64,000 nt of DNA from Anopheles merus (Eukaryota > Arthropoda > Insecta > Diptera > Culicidae): positions 3,790,273 to 3,854,272 of the forward strand of contig NC_054083.1 in the NCBI RefSeq assembly GCF_017562075.2. Direction: 5' to 3'. Position numbers and translations under genes: made by a program. Below, in pieces: positions 11,388 through 25,297 of this stretch. How positions within the stretch are numbered: the first letter of the stretch is position 1; every line of letters starts with the position of its first letter. The notes below the pieces were generated by a model. It saw only the letters and a list, made by a program, of their open reading frames with translations, made no database searches and was not told where the DNA came from.

Positions 11388-12046
11388 ACAAATTGCAAAA
11401 AGAATCGAAGTAGAAAAGAAAAAAAAACTCACAGAGGCTGTGTATAAAGTATTGCGGTTTTGTGTAGGGATTTTGCGTCTTTCTAATACAGCACAATATC
11501 TTTTCCAAACGTGAAATATTTTGCTCTTTTGTTTTGAGGTTAACTCAAAAATGTGCTTATGAGAAACGAAACGCAATAATCGTCTATCTTGTAGTGCGAT
11601 TGTGCTTCAAGATTTGGCGTCTATCTAATAGTGCGCACAAATTTAATTTCAATGAGAAATACCTTTTTTTTTTGTTCTGGATTCAATGATCGTAGACAAA
11701 AGACTCCGTTATGAGCACGTGTTTACAGGACGGCGGCACCGCAAGTCACCCGAACTTTAACGATCGATCGGAGATGAAATCGCGCTTGATTTTAAATCAA
11801 ACGGATTTCGGGTACACTTATTCAAAGATTCACTATCACTAGTAAAACAAAATCTTTGTAGCACTGTTTTTGCCTGTAATGTTTCAATTTGTACTCACAA
11901 CTACCGGCTGCGCCAATGATGAGTCGAGGCTCGATGAGGTCACAGTTCGCATAAAAGAGAGCGTGTTCAACGGTTACGACGAACGGCCGAACCGTTCTTA
12001 GCTAACACACACGTACACACGTTCGCTTAACAGTGTCGTATGGTCT
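11388..12046. other. gypsy leader or LTR remnant, unresolved
   Basis: This is where the 5' LTR of the gypsy element should be. Two copies of CGTCTATCT..TAGTGCG lie 40 bp apart (11581 and 11621). No LTR partner, TG..CA boundary or primer-binding site could be fixed. Confidence 0.4.
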
Positions 12047-12764
<718 letters not shown>

Positions 12765-13103
12765 CAGCAGTCGGCAAACTTTTGAGGCAAAGGGCCAAAC
12801 TTAAGCGCCACGGGCCAGGAGAATGCGGTGTTTTATTATTGCGCTTAGATTATTACATTTTATGCTTTTAGAAACTTTTTTGGTATTATTGTTGTTTTTT
12901 CTGTAATTATATCATCCAAGCATGGTTCAAAATTGATGATAGCTACTTTAAAAAATAATTGTAATTTTTAATCATTTGAGAATCGGCAGAATCTTAGATC
13001 AGTCTAAAAATAACAAAAAAAAAACAATATCGCTTTTTGCTAACCCCATACTCCCATGCCGCAACAAATATTTTGGATATTCAGGGGATGATATAAAAGT
13101 CTT

Positions 13104-13280
13104 CTTCTTCTATTCGGCATAACGTCCTACGCGGACATGCCCGGCCTATACATACAGGCTTTCGAGACTTAATTCATTACCACGCAACCGGATATTCCAT
13201 TCTAGGCTTGAACCCATGACGGGCATTGTTATTGAGTCGTTCGAGTTGACGACTGTACCACGGGACCGCCCATTAGGGAC
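13104..13280 (-). mobile_element. tRNA-derived SINE, type B
   Basis: On the minus strand it begins GGCGGTCCCGTGGTACAGTC (A box), with GGTTCAAGCC (B box). The 3' part, different from type A, carries TCTCGAAAGCCTGTA and ends in a GAA-rich tail. A 9-bp duplication AAAAGTCTT flanks it (13095-13103 and 13281-13289). Confidence 0.85.
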
Positions 13281-13727
13281 AAAAGTCTTAAAGCCTGAAA
13301 AAATATCGAAGCAAGCGTAGATTCAGTAATCATCAAAATGTTTTATGGACAGGTCATGCCATGTCAGATAAATTGATAACTTATTCGTTACGGTAAAGTT
13401 TTTTGGCAATCGTTGTACACGTAAAAAGTAACAGTGTGGAATTGTCGTTCTTGTTAAAACGTTTTAGCTTTCAAAATACGATCGACAATATCCCTCTAAT
13501 AGATTAAAAGAAAACCAACTGATTTGTATGAAATTAAAAAGAACGAATAAAACAAAATAAAATATCTTGAAAATGTATGGAGCTATTTCACTATTCAATC
13601 CTAACTCATTGGTTAAACTACTATTCCCTGCCAACTATTGAATATGTGATTTGTAGTTGGCACTTTTTTCCGTAAAAAAAAAGAAAACCCAGGTTCACTT
13701 TTGAGGTTCCAAAAGATGCTGCTGCTA

Positions 13728-13826
13728 TGGTAACAATAAGTCACTGAAAGTCAAGCTCACTTCACTAGTGGGTACAGGCAGGCCTTGACCGACAGCGGTT
13801 GTTGTGCCAAAGAAGAAGATGGTTTT
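13728..13826 (+). mobile_element. SINE type A, 3' half only
   Basis: The sequence AACAATAAGTCACTGAAAG through GCCTTGACCGACAGCGGTTG repeats the 3' half of the SINE that follows at 13859, including the same private variants. This suggests local duplication rather than independent insertion. Confidence 0.75.
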
Positions 13827-13858
13827 TTCTACAGCTAGCCGAAAAAAAGCCGAAATTG

Positions 13859-14068
13859 CCGGTCTGATGGTACAGTCGTCAACTCGTACGACGTAACAAC
13901 ATGCCCGTCATGGGTTCAAGTCCCGAATAGACCGTGCCCCCGTACGTAGGATTGACTATCCTGTTATGGTAACAATAAGTCACTGAAAGCCAAGCTCACT
14001 TCACTAGGGGGTACTGGCAGGCCTTGACCGACAGCGGTTGTTGTGCCAAAGAAGAAGAAGAAGAAGCC
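13859..14068 (+). mobile_element. tRNA-derived SINE, type A (SINE200-like)
   Basis: The A box TGGTACAGTCGTC (13868-13880) and B box GGTTCAAGTCC (13913-13923) are the Pol III promoter elements of a tRNA-derived head. The tail is (GAA)n at 14050-14065. The family resembles SINE200 of Anopheles by recognition. Confidence 0.85.
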
Positions 14069-14166
14069 GAAAAAAAGGTAATTTTTTCATGTCAACTTTA
14101 CGGGAATATTGATCTCGAGTTCGAACATACCGAGCAGTCCGTCATTTTATAGCACTTTAATTAAAG

Positions 14167-14721
14167 TTGAAAGAATACGGTGGTATCAAAACTTATTCTA
14201 CAATATATTTTGTAATTTTTTTACGAATAATTTCTTCTCATCTTTCAAAATCAGTCAAAACCTTTCGCGGGCCTGTCGAAACGCAATACATGCAAGACAA
14301 AGTTTTAGTAATAGTGAAAAAGATTCATACATTTTTTCGTGATAATAATTTCCTCTTCCATTCGTTATTTTACATTTCACACAAATCAGTTGGTTTCATT
14401 TTTATCTATTTCAGGATTTTTTTCGGTCGTATTTGTAAACAAAAACTAATATTAAAAACCCACTCTTGTTTTTACGAGTACGGCAATTCAACACTGTTGC
14501 ATTTTACAAGTATAACAATTGTCAAAGTGCATTTTTATGAGGAATCAGTTATCAATTTTCTAAAATGGCATTACTTGTACGAACAGTATTTCGATAATAA
14601 CAAAATGTACGTTTGTCTTGATAATTTTTTATCCTTAAATTATGAATCTTTACATTACGATTTAAAAATAGGAGCTACCAATTTTGAGCATTTTTTGGCC
14701 GATATAATTACAAATAAATAA
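14167..14721 (+). other. Orphan 184-codon open frame, probably not a gene
   Basis: The frame begins inside sequence matching the hAT right end (CAAAATCAGTCAAAACC) and continues through very AT-rich DNA. The product is rich in F, I, K, Y and N, with no motif I recognise. Its length is notable, but composition and origin argue for chance. Confidence 0.2.
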
Positions 14722-14924
14722 CTCTATCAACAATTAAAGCGCCCGATACCATGAATGAATTATCTTATTTATACAAATATATAATGTAACAATTAAAGCT
14801 CAAAAAAACTTACTCTTGGCCCGCGGTTCACGATCATTTAGTAAATTTGGCTTTTTACCTCAAAAGTTTGCCGACCGCTGCTCTACAAAGTTTCGTATGC
14901 CACTTCCTCCATTCATAAAGACTT

Positions 14925-15192
14925 ATTGTCGTGTTGCACCAATGTTTTGATTACATATGGGAATATTGAAATCTATTTCAACCATACTGATTGATCCGTC
15001 ATTGCACTTTACGCTAATTATAGTTGTAGATACAACGGTATAAAATTTTATTCTTAAAGTTCTTGAGTAATTTGTATACGAATAGTTTCTTCCCATCTTC
15101 CAAAATCAGTCAAATCCTTTCGCGGGCCGGATTGAATGTTGCTGCGGGTCACATTTGGCCCGTGCGCCGGACTTTGCCGACCGACTGCTGTA
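14925..15192. mobile_element. hAT right-end fragment
   Basis: Matches the right end of the hAT element at 45180-45447, including CAAAATCAGTCAAA, TTCGCGGGCCGGATTG and GCCGACCGACTGCTG, with a 4-bp duplication inside the TIR. The sequence after it (TTTCGTA) resembles that after 14880, suggesting a duplicated junction. Confidence 0.75.
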
Positions 15193-15424
15193 AAACTTTC
15201 GTACACCTTGAACTGCAGGTTAGATCATTCTTATCAGTAGGTAAACAAATGGTTTTCAAAAACTTGCTGGTTTTAACTAACTTATGTTTTAAAAAGATTG
15301 GGGAATGATTATTTGCTACTTTTAGGACAATTAAGAATGGAAAATTAAACACTACGGCACAGGGTTCAAAAAACAAATAACAGCTCTACAGTATCGAAGA
15401 ACATGTCAACACCTACTTCCGAAC

Positions 15425-15610
15425 AATACTATATCTCGCTGAAAGAGTCTATTATATGCCTGTGCAAAACTAAAACTCGCTGAACATGTCTATATAGGCC
15501 TCGAAACCATTTACATTCTAACAATTCAATATCTCGCTGAAAGAGTCAATCATATGCTCGAACAAATCAACAACTCGCTAAGCATGTCAAAAATATCATC
15601 GAAAACCCTG
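15425..15610 (+). repeat. Tandem duplication of about 104 bp
   Basis: ATATCTCGCTGAAAGAGTC occurs at 15429 and 15530, and AACTCGCTgAaCATGTC-type motifs follow each about 45 bp later. Both units are diverged. Confidence 0.7.
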
Positions 15611-16906
<1,296 letters not shown>

Positions 16907-16909
16907 CAT

Positions 16910-17107
16910 CTTCTTCTTCTTCTCAACAACCGATGCCGGTCAAGGCCTGCCAACACACTTGTGGGGTTGGCTTTCAGTGACTTATTGATTTCCCCCCATA
17001 GCAGGATAGTCAGTCCTACGTATGGCGGCACGGTCTATTTGGGGCTTGAACCCATGACGGGCATGTTGTTAAGTCGTACGAGTTGACGACTGTACCATGA
17101 GACCGGC
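16910..17107 (-). mobile_element. SINE type A inserted in a TA/CATA tract
   Basis: Full-length minus-strand SINE with head ending GACTGTACCATGAGACCGGC and B box GGGTTCAAGCCCC in sense. A perfect 9-bp duplication TACATACAT lies at 16901-16909 and 17108-17116, so the SINE split a pre-existing CATA/TA microsatellite. Confidence 0.9.
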
Positions 17108-17198
17108 TACATACATACATACATACATACATATTATATATTATATATATATATTATATATAATATATATATATATATTATATATATATAATATATAT

Positions 17199-17265
<67 letters not shown>
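17108..17265. repeat. (CATA)n then (TA)n microsatellite
   Basis: Continuation of the tract split by the SINE: CATA units to about 17132, then imperfect TA repeats with ATTATAT variants. Confidence 0.9.
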
Positions 17266-18356
17266 CAAAGATACAGAAAATAATGATACAGATAGAAAAA
17301 GGTACGGGTAGAATTCGTTATGGATAACAGTCAGGTATGTTGGCTGTCTTGTCAGCCATTATACATTTTCCAGATTCGAGTTGGGACTTTACGCATTCAA
17401 AACCTAGTGTTACCAAATCGAAAGAGTTTACGGATTCGAATTGTATGTACGATGTTGACAATCGTTTAACGTGTTCGAAAAATAGTGTTACGATGTTGAG
17501 CTGGCTTGAGAAACCCTGTAAGTGTGTATCGTTTTTTTTTATGAACGGTATGATGTGGATTGATTATCTGATGTGTTATAAATAGTGTGATTTGACTTTC
17601 CGAAGTGTGTTACAATGTGTCTATAGCTGATGGTGTGTATTATAATATGTTCTGTATTTTAGATATGCTACACTGCCTTGAAATGAGTATATACTGCCTC
17701 TACTTGGCTGTCAATATAAAGATAGTCCATTGTGGAAGAGACAATCTGCATTAAATTGGACGTGGGCATGAAACCGTGCTGAATGATGCTTACCCAAGTA
17801 TTGCGATTATTACTTAGCAAAGTTAATGTTTAAAAGATTTAAAAGATTTTTGAAAGAAAAGGCGCGAGTACAACTTTTCAATAGCGAGAAATGCTTTTAT
17901 TTTTCTACACTTTTTAAAAACGTTTCTTTTTTGCACCGTTTCTCCTTTGCAACTGCCCTTGTTTCCGTTCAAGGACGCTTCTAATGTCTTTGACCTCAGT
18001 CGACTCTTTCTTTAACCGATTTTGACCTAATTTCAAGTTGTCCCTTTTCGGGGATATCTGGTTGTACCCCTCTGTCGTTTTCGTCAGTTGTCCCTTTCTC
18101 CTGCTTAAATAGCGCCATCTGTTGTTCGATAGCAGAGTTTCGCCCGATCTTGAACTGATCTCAAAACGTCACTTGGCATATTATAACATACCGACTGTCA
18201 GCTGTGGCATCGTGGTGTATTTTTATATAAAATTATTAAAATCTGAGGACGGCCGATTCGAGTGTCTGACTGCACGAGCTTTAAAGTGAATCCCTCGATA
18301 GTTGTTAATAAAAGACCTATTACTCTCTTAAAGGAAGTAGCTATGCCGTTTCCATA
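17266..18356. other. No gene seen
   Basis: A pyrimidine-rich stretch lies at 17880-18120 but no LTR boundary, domain or exon was recognised. Confidence 0.45.
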
Positions 18357-18358
18357 TA

Positions 18359-18692
18359 ACAGGTTGGCTGATAAGTACCCGGTGTTACACATAGATGGTG
18401 CCGCTAGTATTAAATGCATATTTTTTTATATGGTACCAACCTTCAAATGATTCGTATCAAAATTTGACGTCTGCATGTCAATTAGTTTGTGAGACAGAGC
18501 GTCTTTTGTCCAGCAACTTTTGTGTTGTGTTGTTCCACCAAGACAACACACCGTGCCACAAGTCATTGAGAACGCTGGCAAAAAATCATGAATTGGGCTT
18601 CGAATTGCTTTCCCACCCACCGTATTCTCCAGATCTGGCCCCCAGCGACGTTTTCTTGTTCTCAGACCTCAAAAGGATGGTTTTTTAGATAA
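18359..18692 (+). mobile_element. mariner remnant: TIR and transposase end
   Basis: The 5' TIR ACAGGTTGGCTGATAAGT, preceded by TA, is a mariner terminus. After an internal deletion, about 18480-18690 encodes the C-terminal catalytic part of a mariner transposase: FHQDNTPCHKS with the second catalytic Asp, then HPPYSPDLAPSDVFLFSDLK with the final D of the DD34D triad. A stop after KRMVF and the hAT insertion at 18701 end it. It is nonfunctional. Confidence 0.85.
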
Positions 18693-18904
18693 GTTTAGAT
18701 CAGCGGTCGGCAAAGTCCGGCCCGCGGGCCAAATGCGGCCCACAGCAACATTAAATCTAGCCCGCGAAAGGTTTCAGAAGTTCTAATAATTTTGGGACAC
18801 TTTCGTGACTCTTTCTTACGGGAATTGAACTTTATGGTTCTAGAAGCGGACTTTACGGCACACTTTTTGGATAGACTCATTCAAAATACAATAAAGTTTC
18901 GATT

Positions 18905-19839
18905 CAATGATTTTTTTTGCTGCTTGTGCGGCTCTCCATTTCACCAGCGCTGCACTTCGGTTCCTGCTAATCTGTTCCTGCGCATTGCGGAATATAAACA
19001 ATTACACTGGTGCTGTATTGGCTGCAACAACGTATTTATGAATCCGCGCACCAAGTTCGTAAAAGACGCAGCCATGCAATCTGGCTTCCAGGCGGCAATA
19101 ACAACAGTCGCCGAAAGCATCAAGACCGTTATGGAGCCATTGACTAATGAAATTAAAACTGGGTTTGCACGGATGAGCCAGCTCGATCTAAAAACTCCAC
19201 GAAGTAGCCACCCCCCGCTCAAATTCGTCGCATAAATCGGTCAAAACGTTTGTTCTCGGAAATCGCTACTAACAACCGTACGTTGTTTACATTTGGCGCC
19301 AGACCCATCAACACCCAAAACAATCACAACCAGAACCAACAAAATAAGCCGATCGATGATATGTATCGCAAAAATCGAGCTCCACCCTCGATACAACTAC
19401 ATTTCCGATCAAAATAGTCCCCGCTCAGTCTACGGTGCAGAAGTGCGCATTGTATATTTCCCGGCTCGATCCAGATACATCCAGTGACCAAATAGTGCAA
19501 ATGGTCAAACATGCTTTGTCCATTGAGGATGTCACTGCATATTGCCTTATACGACAAGGCAGAAACACAGCACCACTCTCATTTCTATCCTTTAAGGTGC
19601 CTCTTACTCAACGTGAAAGGGCTCTTTTCCCCGATACTTGGCCGCTTGGTCTATCGGTGCGTGAATTTGTCGACTACCGAGCTCAACAACCAGGTGCAAA
19701 TTTTCGTCTACCGCCAATGAGACTTTCAACACCTACAACCCTATCTACAGCGCAGGATATTCGATCACCACAGCTGTTGGATCACACAATACTTTCAGCA
19801 CACACTCCACGCACTTCACCCACACCGCAAACCCACTAA
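18905..19839 (+). pseudogene. CR1-type ORF1 (PHD-like finger)
   Basis: The N-terminal part reads CCLCGSPFHQRC, then LHWCCIGCNNVF, a Cys4-His-Cys3-like PHD arrangement seen in CR1-clade ORF1 proteins. A stop at about 19235 and frame changes around 19.24-19.44 kb break it. A second open segment (19435-19839), with a YISRLDPDTS start like an RNA-binding fold, ends Pro/Thr-rich. It would act as the nucleic-acid-binding partner of the ORF2 protein. Confidence 0.65.
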
Positions 19840-20144
19840 TTATCAACACCGATAATCAATTCACACACATCACGCACACTCGCACGCTCGCTAATCAGCT
19901 GTACACCGCATATGAGCCAAATAACGCCGAAACAACTTTTGTTGATAATTTACGCACTCACCTGATGATTGTTCCTCCAACAACAAACAACTTTACCACC
20001 ACTGAAGCAGTCTGTAGTAACGGCATCTCGTGCAGGCTACTTAACGATCGTGAACCCAACACTACGCAACATCAGCAGCACTATTGCTACAGTACAGATC
20101 CTACACTCACACAACCGCACGACGGTCATGTCATTCCTGCAGGG

Positions 20145-22376
20145 GTTGCCTCCTTAAATAATACTGACGATTTGTTATTTTTATATCAAAATGTAAGAGG
20201 ACTAAAAACTAAATGTCATGAGGTATTCGATTATGTTTCTAATACTCATTACGACGTCATTATCCTGACTGAAACATGGTTGGACTCCTCTATTAACTCG
20301 GCACAGTTGTTTCCGGACCATTATATCGTCTTCAGAAAGGACCGTAATGACCGTCGCCTCACATTTGCGAGTACTCTTATGTTCTACAACAGACACTGTC
20401 GAGCAACTTTGGTTAAAGATTTACAGCATTAAGAAAACGTATGTTATCGGCGCAATGTATGTTCCTCCTGACATGGCAAATAAAACGTCGGTTATTCATA
20501 CAATCTGTTCAACTATTGTCGACGTAGCATGTAAAGCTAGTGAAATGTGTTTGTTATTCGGGGACTTCAATTTGTCAAACCCGATGAAACAAATCCAATT
20601 ATGCTCCAAGTAGACTACGAAAGCTCGAGGATCACGGACAGCTGTCGCCTTCTTCTTGATTGTATGAATAGCAACGGACTGTACCAGATTAACAAAATTC
20701 ATAATGCGTCGATTAACTACCTCAATTTGATCTTTGTATGCGACGATATCCTGCAACAATGCTCTCCACCGACAATAACACCCTTCCCTATAGTTGCTAT
20801 TGATTGCTATCATCCGCCTATAGAGCTGTGCCTGCCGAACGGCTTAGCCAAAGCAGAACATCATACAACATCACATCAAGAATCAGGCATGCTCGACTAC
20901 AGTCGCACTAACTTTTCGATTCTAAATGATCTACTGCAATCTTCTGACTGGTCATTCCTTGATGGAAACCCGGACGTAAATCATGCACTCGATTTGTTCA
21001 ATCGGAAATTTACGGAACATTTATCTGCCTGTTGCCCTATAAAACGTCCACGACAGGGTCCACCGTGGGGTAATGCTCAATTACGCCGCTTAAAACGAAA
21101 CAAATCTTCCTGCTATCGGTCTTATCAAAACAGTGGAACACAACAATCGAGATTGCGGTTCATCGATGCACACAATGTATATCGAAGCTATAATAGACAA
21201 CTTCACTCTCGTTTTTTGATCCGTATACAGTTCAGCTTAAGAAGAAAACCGAAAAAATTTTGGAGGTATGTCGACACAAAACGGAAAAACAGCTCCCTGC
21301 CAGCTATAGTTTCCTTTAATGGAACAACTTCGTGTACCAAAGAGGAAACCTGCAATTTATTTGCCGATCGTTTCATGAGTTCGTTTGCCACTGAAGCTCC
21401 TGGCTTCTCATTGGATGCTGCTCTCAACAACGTGCCTTCCGACGCTGTCGATGTTAATGTGCGTGACATAAACATCTCAAGAGATTCTGTGCTAAAGGCG
21501 CTCAAGCAGGTCAAACCATCCTACAACCCTGGACCTGATGGTATTCCAACCGCAGTTCTTGCCAAATGCAGCGAAGTTTTGGCCGGACCTCTGGCTCGTA
21601 TCTTCACACTCTCGCTCAATCAGCGTATGTTTCCAGCAGCATGGAAATCGTCCTACATGTTTCCTGTGCATAAAAAGGGGGATGAGAGCTTATTGGAAAA
21701 CTACCGTGGCATTACTTTGCCTGCAGGTGCTAAGGTTTTTGAAGTTGTCGTTCAGAACTCGCTCTTGAACTGTTGCCGCTCGCTGATATCAACACGCCAA
21801 CACGGGTTCTTCCCTCGCCGCAGTGTGACCACCAATTTGGTGGAGTTTGTATCTCACTGCCATGCTGCATTCGCTTCGGGAGCCCAGATGGATGTCATCT
21901 ATAGCGACCTTAAGGCTGCCTTTGATCGGGTGAATCATCGCTTGCTGTTGGCGAAGCTTGCTCGTCTTGGATTCTCTACCCCTTTAGTGCAGTGGTTCGA
22001 ATCTTACCTCACCAATCGTCGATATCGCGTCAAAGTTGATTGTATGACATCTAGGGAATTCGTAAGTTGTTCAGGCGTGCCACAGGGTAGTAACCTTGGA
22101 CCCTTGCTGTTTTCTCTATTTTTCAATGACGTTACTACTGTAGTAAGGGAATCTGAATGTTTATTGTATGCGGACGATCTTAGACTTTTTTTCCTGTGAG
22201 GTGTTTTGGTGATTGTCTTGTCCTGCAAGCATCGATCGACTCTTTTTCCGACTGGTGTCTGAACAACGACCTACAAATTTCTATTGATAAATGTTTGTCC
22301 ATGTCGTTTCACCGTTCTAATTGTCCAATAGTGTTTAACTACTGCATCCCCGGTACACAATTACAACGACACATTA
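20145..22376 (+). pseudogene. CR1-type ORF2: endonuclease and RT
   Basis: Endonuclease motifs are FLYQNVRGLKTK, ILTETWLDSSI and, in another phase, FGDFN. RT motifs are NPGPDGIPTAVL, ENYRGITL, RQHGFFPRRS, SDLKAAFDRVNH, SGVPQGSNLGPLLF and the catalytic LLYADDLRLF at about 22.17 kb. There are frameshifts near 20.43 and 20.55 kb and just after YADD. The frame resumes at 22.23 kb (SFSDWCLNNDLQIS) and then jumps to 3' UTR, so thumb and C-terminus are deleted. Confidence 0.85.
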
Positions 22377-22634
22377 TTTTGTGCTGATGTTACATTGTAC
22401 CGTGATGCTTTATGTTATTATAAGTTTAGTTTATAAGATCAGTGATAAGGCCAATTATCGCCAATCACTTAACATTTACAAATAAACAAATAAACAAATA
22501 ATATTATCCAATTATTTGGTTTGAAATCTTTTATAATGTAATAATTTGAGTGCTAAATTAACTGACCCGCGGCTCTTGATCATTTACACACTTTGACCCT
22601 TTACCTCAAAAGTTTACCGACCGCTGGTTTAGAT

Positions 22635-22944
22635 AATCATAATTGAAAATTATATTTTACGATCTATTTAATCCGATACATTCTCTGTAATAATTACTTT
22701 CATTTCTTTTTACTTTTTATAGTTTTTAAAACCATTAATTATATAGATTTTATGTCAGTACATAACCACGGGCCATGTACAGTTGTTGACCGGGCCATGT
22801 CACATCCACGTGATCTATCCTGAGCAGGCCAACAAGAGAGAGAGACATAACCACGATTTAACCTTGAATCCTTTATAATATTTGATGTTTCATGAACTTG
22901 ATTTAATGTAAATTTTGATACACGCTGTAATTCATCGATTAATC
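22635..22944. other. No gene seen
   Basis: AT-rich, including a short GGGCCATGT duplication (22770 and 22791). Any mariner DNA to the right of the hAT insertion is not recognisable beyond the duplication. Confidence 0.4.
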
Positions 22945-22949
22945 TCTCC

Positions 22950-23131
22950 TTCTATTTGGCGTAGCGTCCTACGCGGACATGCCGGCCTATACAGGTTTTC
23001 GAGACATAATTCACTACCACGTAGCCGGATAGTCAATCCTTGCTACGGGGGGATGGTCCATTATAGGCTTGAACCCATGACGGGCATGTTATTGAGTCGC
23101 TGTAGTTGACGACCGTACCACGGGACCGCCC
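22950..23131 (-). mobile_element. SINE type B
   Basis: On the minus strand GGGCGGTCCCGTGGTACGGTC opens the element, B box GGGTTCAAGCC follows, then CTACGTGGTAGTGAATTATG and the type-B 3' part. It lies 180 bp upstream of the first coding exon. Confidence 0.85.
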
Positions 23132-23310
23132 CAATTGATGATGATCCCAATTTTTATGAAAAGTTTTGTGAATTTGTAACGCTTTGCTATCACTTCCTAG
23201 GCAATGATTTTTATGGTTGATTGTTTATTTAGAATGATAGTTTAGATGGTGTGCAGTCTAATCTAATAATCTAATTTAAATCTTTTTGTATATTTGATTT
23301 TTAGAGCAAA

Positions 23311-25054
23311 ATGTTGAAGTGGACGATTCAAAAACGATCTGAACCAGTCAGGAAGAACGTGCATCCACAAAACAAATTATTATTACAACAGCGACACAAT
23401 GCACGACGTTCTTTGGGAGCGTTGAGCGAGTGTATAACAGCAGTTACTACGAATAGCAACACAATCGGTGGATCGAGAAATAAAAAGGCCCGTCTATCAT
23501 TAGGAGGTGTAATCCACGTGGCATGTACGAATTATGACAAAGAAAACCAATGCATCACTTCGACTCCTCATCCTACCATTGGACGTGCTGCGTCAGGATC
23601 ACCATATTCGATGGCACTACGAGATGTAAGCAATATTACTCCGAATACAACACCTTGTCGCCAATCAAACACAACACCCCTAGCCCGTAAACGAGCGTTA
23701 CCAGTTTCTCCAGTATCCGTATCATTTAATCAAAAAGAGCAAATGGAGAATATTCGTGAAACGTATGCTACTACGTTGCCATCTTTTGATATTGAATATT
23801 CTCCTTGTGGGGTAAAAAATGTTCCTTTCTTAGCGCTCCGTGGGCTGGCATTGACTGAATACGACAAACCCGGTCGTTACTTTCCTGCGGACGAAAAGGC
23901 GCCCACACCGAAAAAAATCAAAGCTATCGTGAAACCAATGCTCATCGATAACTTTTCCACAGAGTGTGTAGAGGACAATCTGAATCCATGTTTGACTCCT
24001 TTGTCATCAAAAATGTCTGAAACACGTTGTAGTAAAACGAATTACAACCGAACTTTTTCAACCGTTAACAAAACGGCTAATGTTTTTCTACTGCCATCCG
24101 CACCACCCCCATCATCATCGGGCATAGAGAATATTGAAAATACTGAGCTATCACTAAAATCTTCAGAAATGGGAGACTTAACTCTCGATAAGATGATTGA
24201 TGATATACTCGAAAGCGCAAAAAAGGAAAATCATTGGACAACACAACGACCGAATCGATCACTGAGTGTCAAATCAAAACTATCAAAACTATCATCTCCG
24301 ACCTATACACCTGCAGATGATCCAGCTGCTGATCTGTATCTCGAGCAAAGCCTTCCTCTCCAGATGCTTCGACACGACAGAGAAACTACAATAATTAACG
24401 AAGAAACCAGTAAAATGAATGAGCGAGAGGTAAAAACTCCAGATATTAAACACGAAAAGTTATGCAGCACTGTTACCAACATATCGAAGGCTGATTACAC
24501 ACGTCAATCTATTACTAAATACATTAGCGCTAGCCCGCTCGAGACTGCGTGCCATTTACGTCGTCAAAAGGCGGTTCGAAGGAAGCATAAGCTTGAAGCT
24601 GGTAACAACGATGCAATACTGTATGCAAATACGAACGAGAATAGGCTAGATAACAATCAAATCACAAGCCCTGAAACACCTGACATCCCCTGCAATCAAT
24701 CGAAATTTATTCAAATAAATGAAATGAAAACTCCGAACCGCAATGATTACCAAGGACTCGAACAAGAAAATCCCCTGACTCAATTAAAATTGTCAGCTAA
24801 CACAACATCAGACATCCGCCCTATCGATCTGCAGGGCACCTCTACTCCAACAGTAGGGTCTATAGAAATCAGCCGAAAATGTCTAAATTTTTCTCCAACT
24901 CTCGGCGATAGCTCGATAGAAAAAAGGCGTTCGGTAACATCCACGACAAGTTCCCGTTATTCTAGAACGAGTACTCTCACAGGTGCAAGTTCCGTTCGAG
25001 GAACTTTGGAACTAAGTATTTATCTGGAGCCAGATCGACGACTACATGTACACG
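23311..25054 (+). CDS. C2-PDZ protein, exon 1 (PDZ-RGS3-like)
   Basis: This is the first coding exon, 581 codons plus one base. An acceptor (TTTTTAG at 23298-23304) precedes the ATG by six bases and an in-frame TAG overlaps it, so the start is the ATG at 23311 in AAAATG context, with 5' UTR spliced from upstream. The long N-terminal part is Ser/Thr-rich and predicted disordered, with many S/T-P sites (STPHPT, ITPNTTP, APTPKK, VKTPD, SPETPD). The last residues (LELSIYLEPDRRLHVH) begin a C2 domain. The donor CACG|GTGAGT ends the exon in phase 1; reading on to the stop at 25113 would destroy the C2 domain. C2 followed by PDZ matches the order in PDZ-RGS3, a G-protein regulator. That identity is inference. 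Confidence 0.88.
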
Positions 25055-25138
25055 GTGAGTGGTGTATGGTATGGCATCGTTGGCGCCGTTTTAGTTTTCT
25101 GTATTTTCTATGAATTTCTCTGGTATTGACGTACCTTA

Positions 25139-25262
<124 letters not shown>

Positions 25263-25297
25263 AATCATATTAATCCATTTATTCTCTTCTTAATCAG

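Larger units (their letters stand above)
12765..14880. mobile_element. hAT element copy 1, carrying SINEs
   Basis: The left end CAGCAGTCGGCAAACTTT (12765) and right end AAAGTTTGCCGACCGCTG (to 14880) are inverted. The left 800 bp is collinear with the hAT element starting at 37057. The interior holds three SINE pieces and a block like the other hAT terminus (about 14090-14280), so the copy is rearranged. The flanking 8-mers do not match, so the two ends may not belong to one insertion. Confidence 0.65.
18905..22500 (+). mobile_element. CR1-clade non-LTR retrotransposon, decayed
   Basis: Carries an ORF1 with a PHD-like zinc finger and an ORF2 with apurinic endonuclease and reverse transcriptase, then a short 3' UTR. 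The tail of ACAAATAA/AACAAATA units (22470-22500) fits the 3' microsatellite of CR1/T1/Q elements. Several frameshifts and a deletion after the RT palm inactivate it. A target duplication was not resolved. Confidence 0.85.
18701..22626. mobile_element. hAT element copy 2, split by a retrotransposon
   Basis: The ends are CAGCGGTCGGCAAAGTCCGG (18701) and, inverted, TTTACCGACCGCTG (to 22626). They are flanked by a perfect 8-bp duplication GTTTAGAT (18693-18700 and 22627-22634), diagnostic of hAT insertion. Orientation is opposite to the 37-kb copy. Only about 200 bp and 125 bp of hAT DNA remain; the rest is the CR1-clade retrotransposon. No transposase is present. Confidence 0.92.

Noticed and set aside
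15425..15610. Regularly spaced repeats as a CRISPR-like array
   Set aside because: Only two diverged 104-bp units in eukaryotic, transposon-rich DNA; this is a simple tandem duplication.
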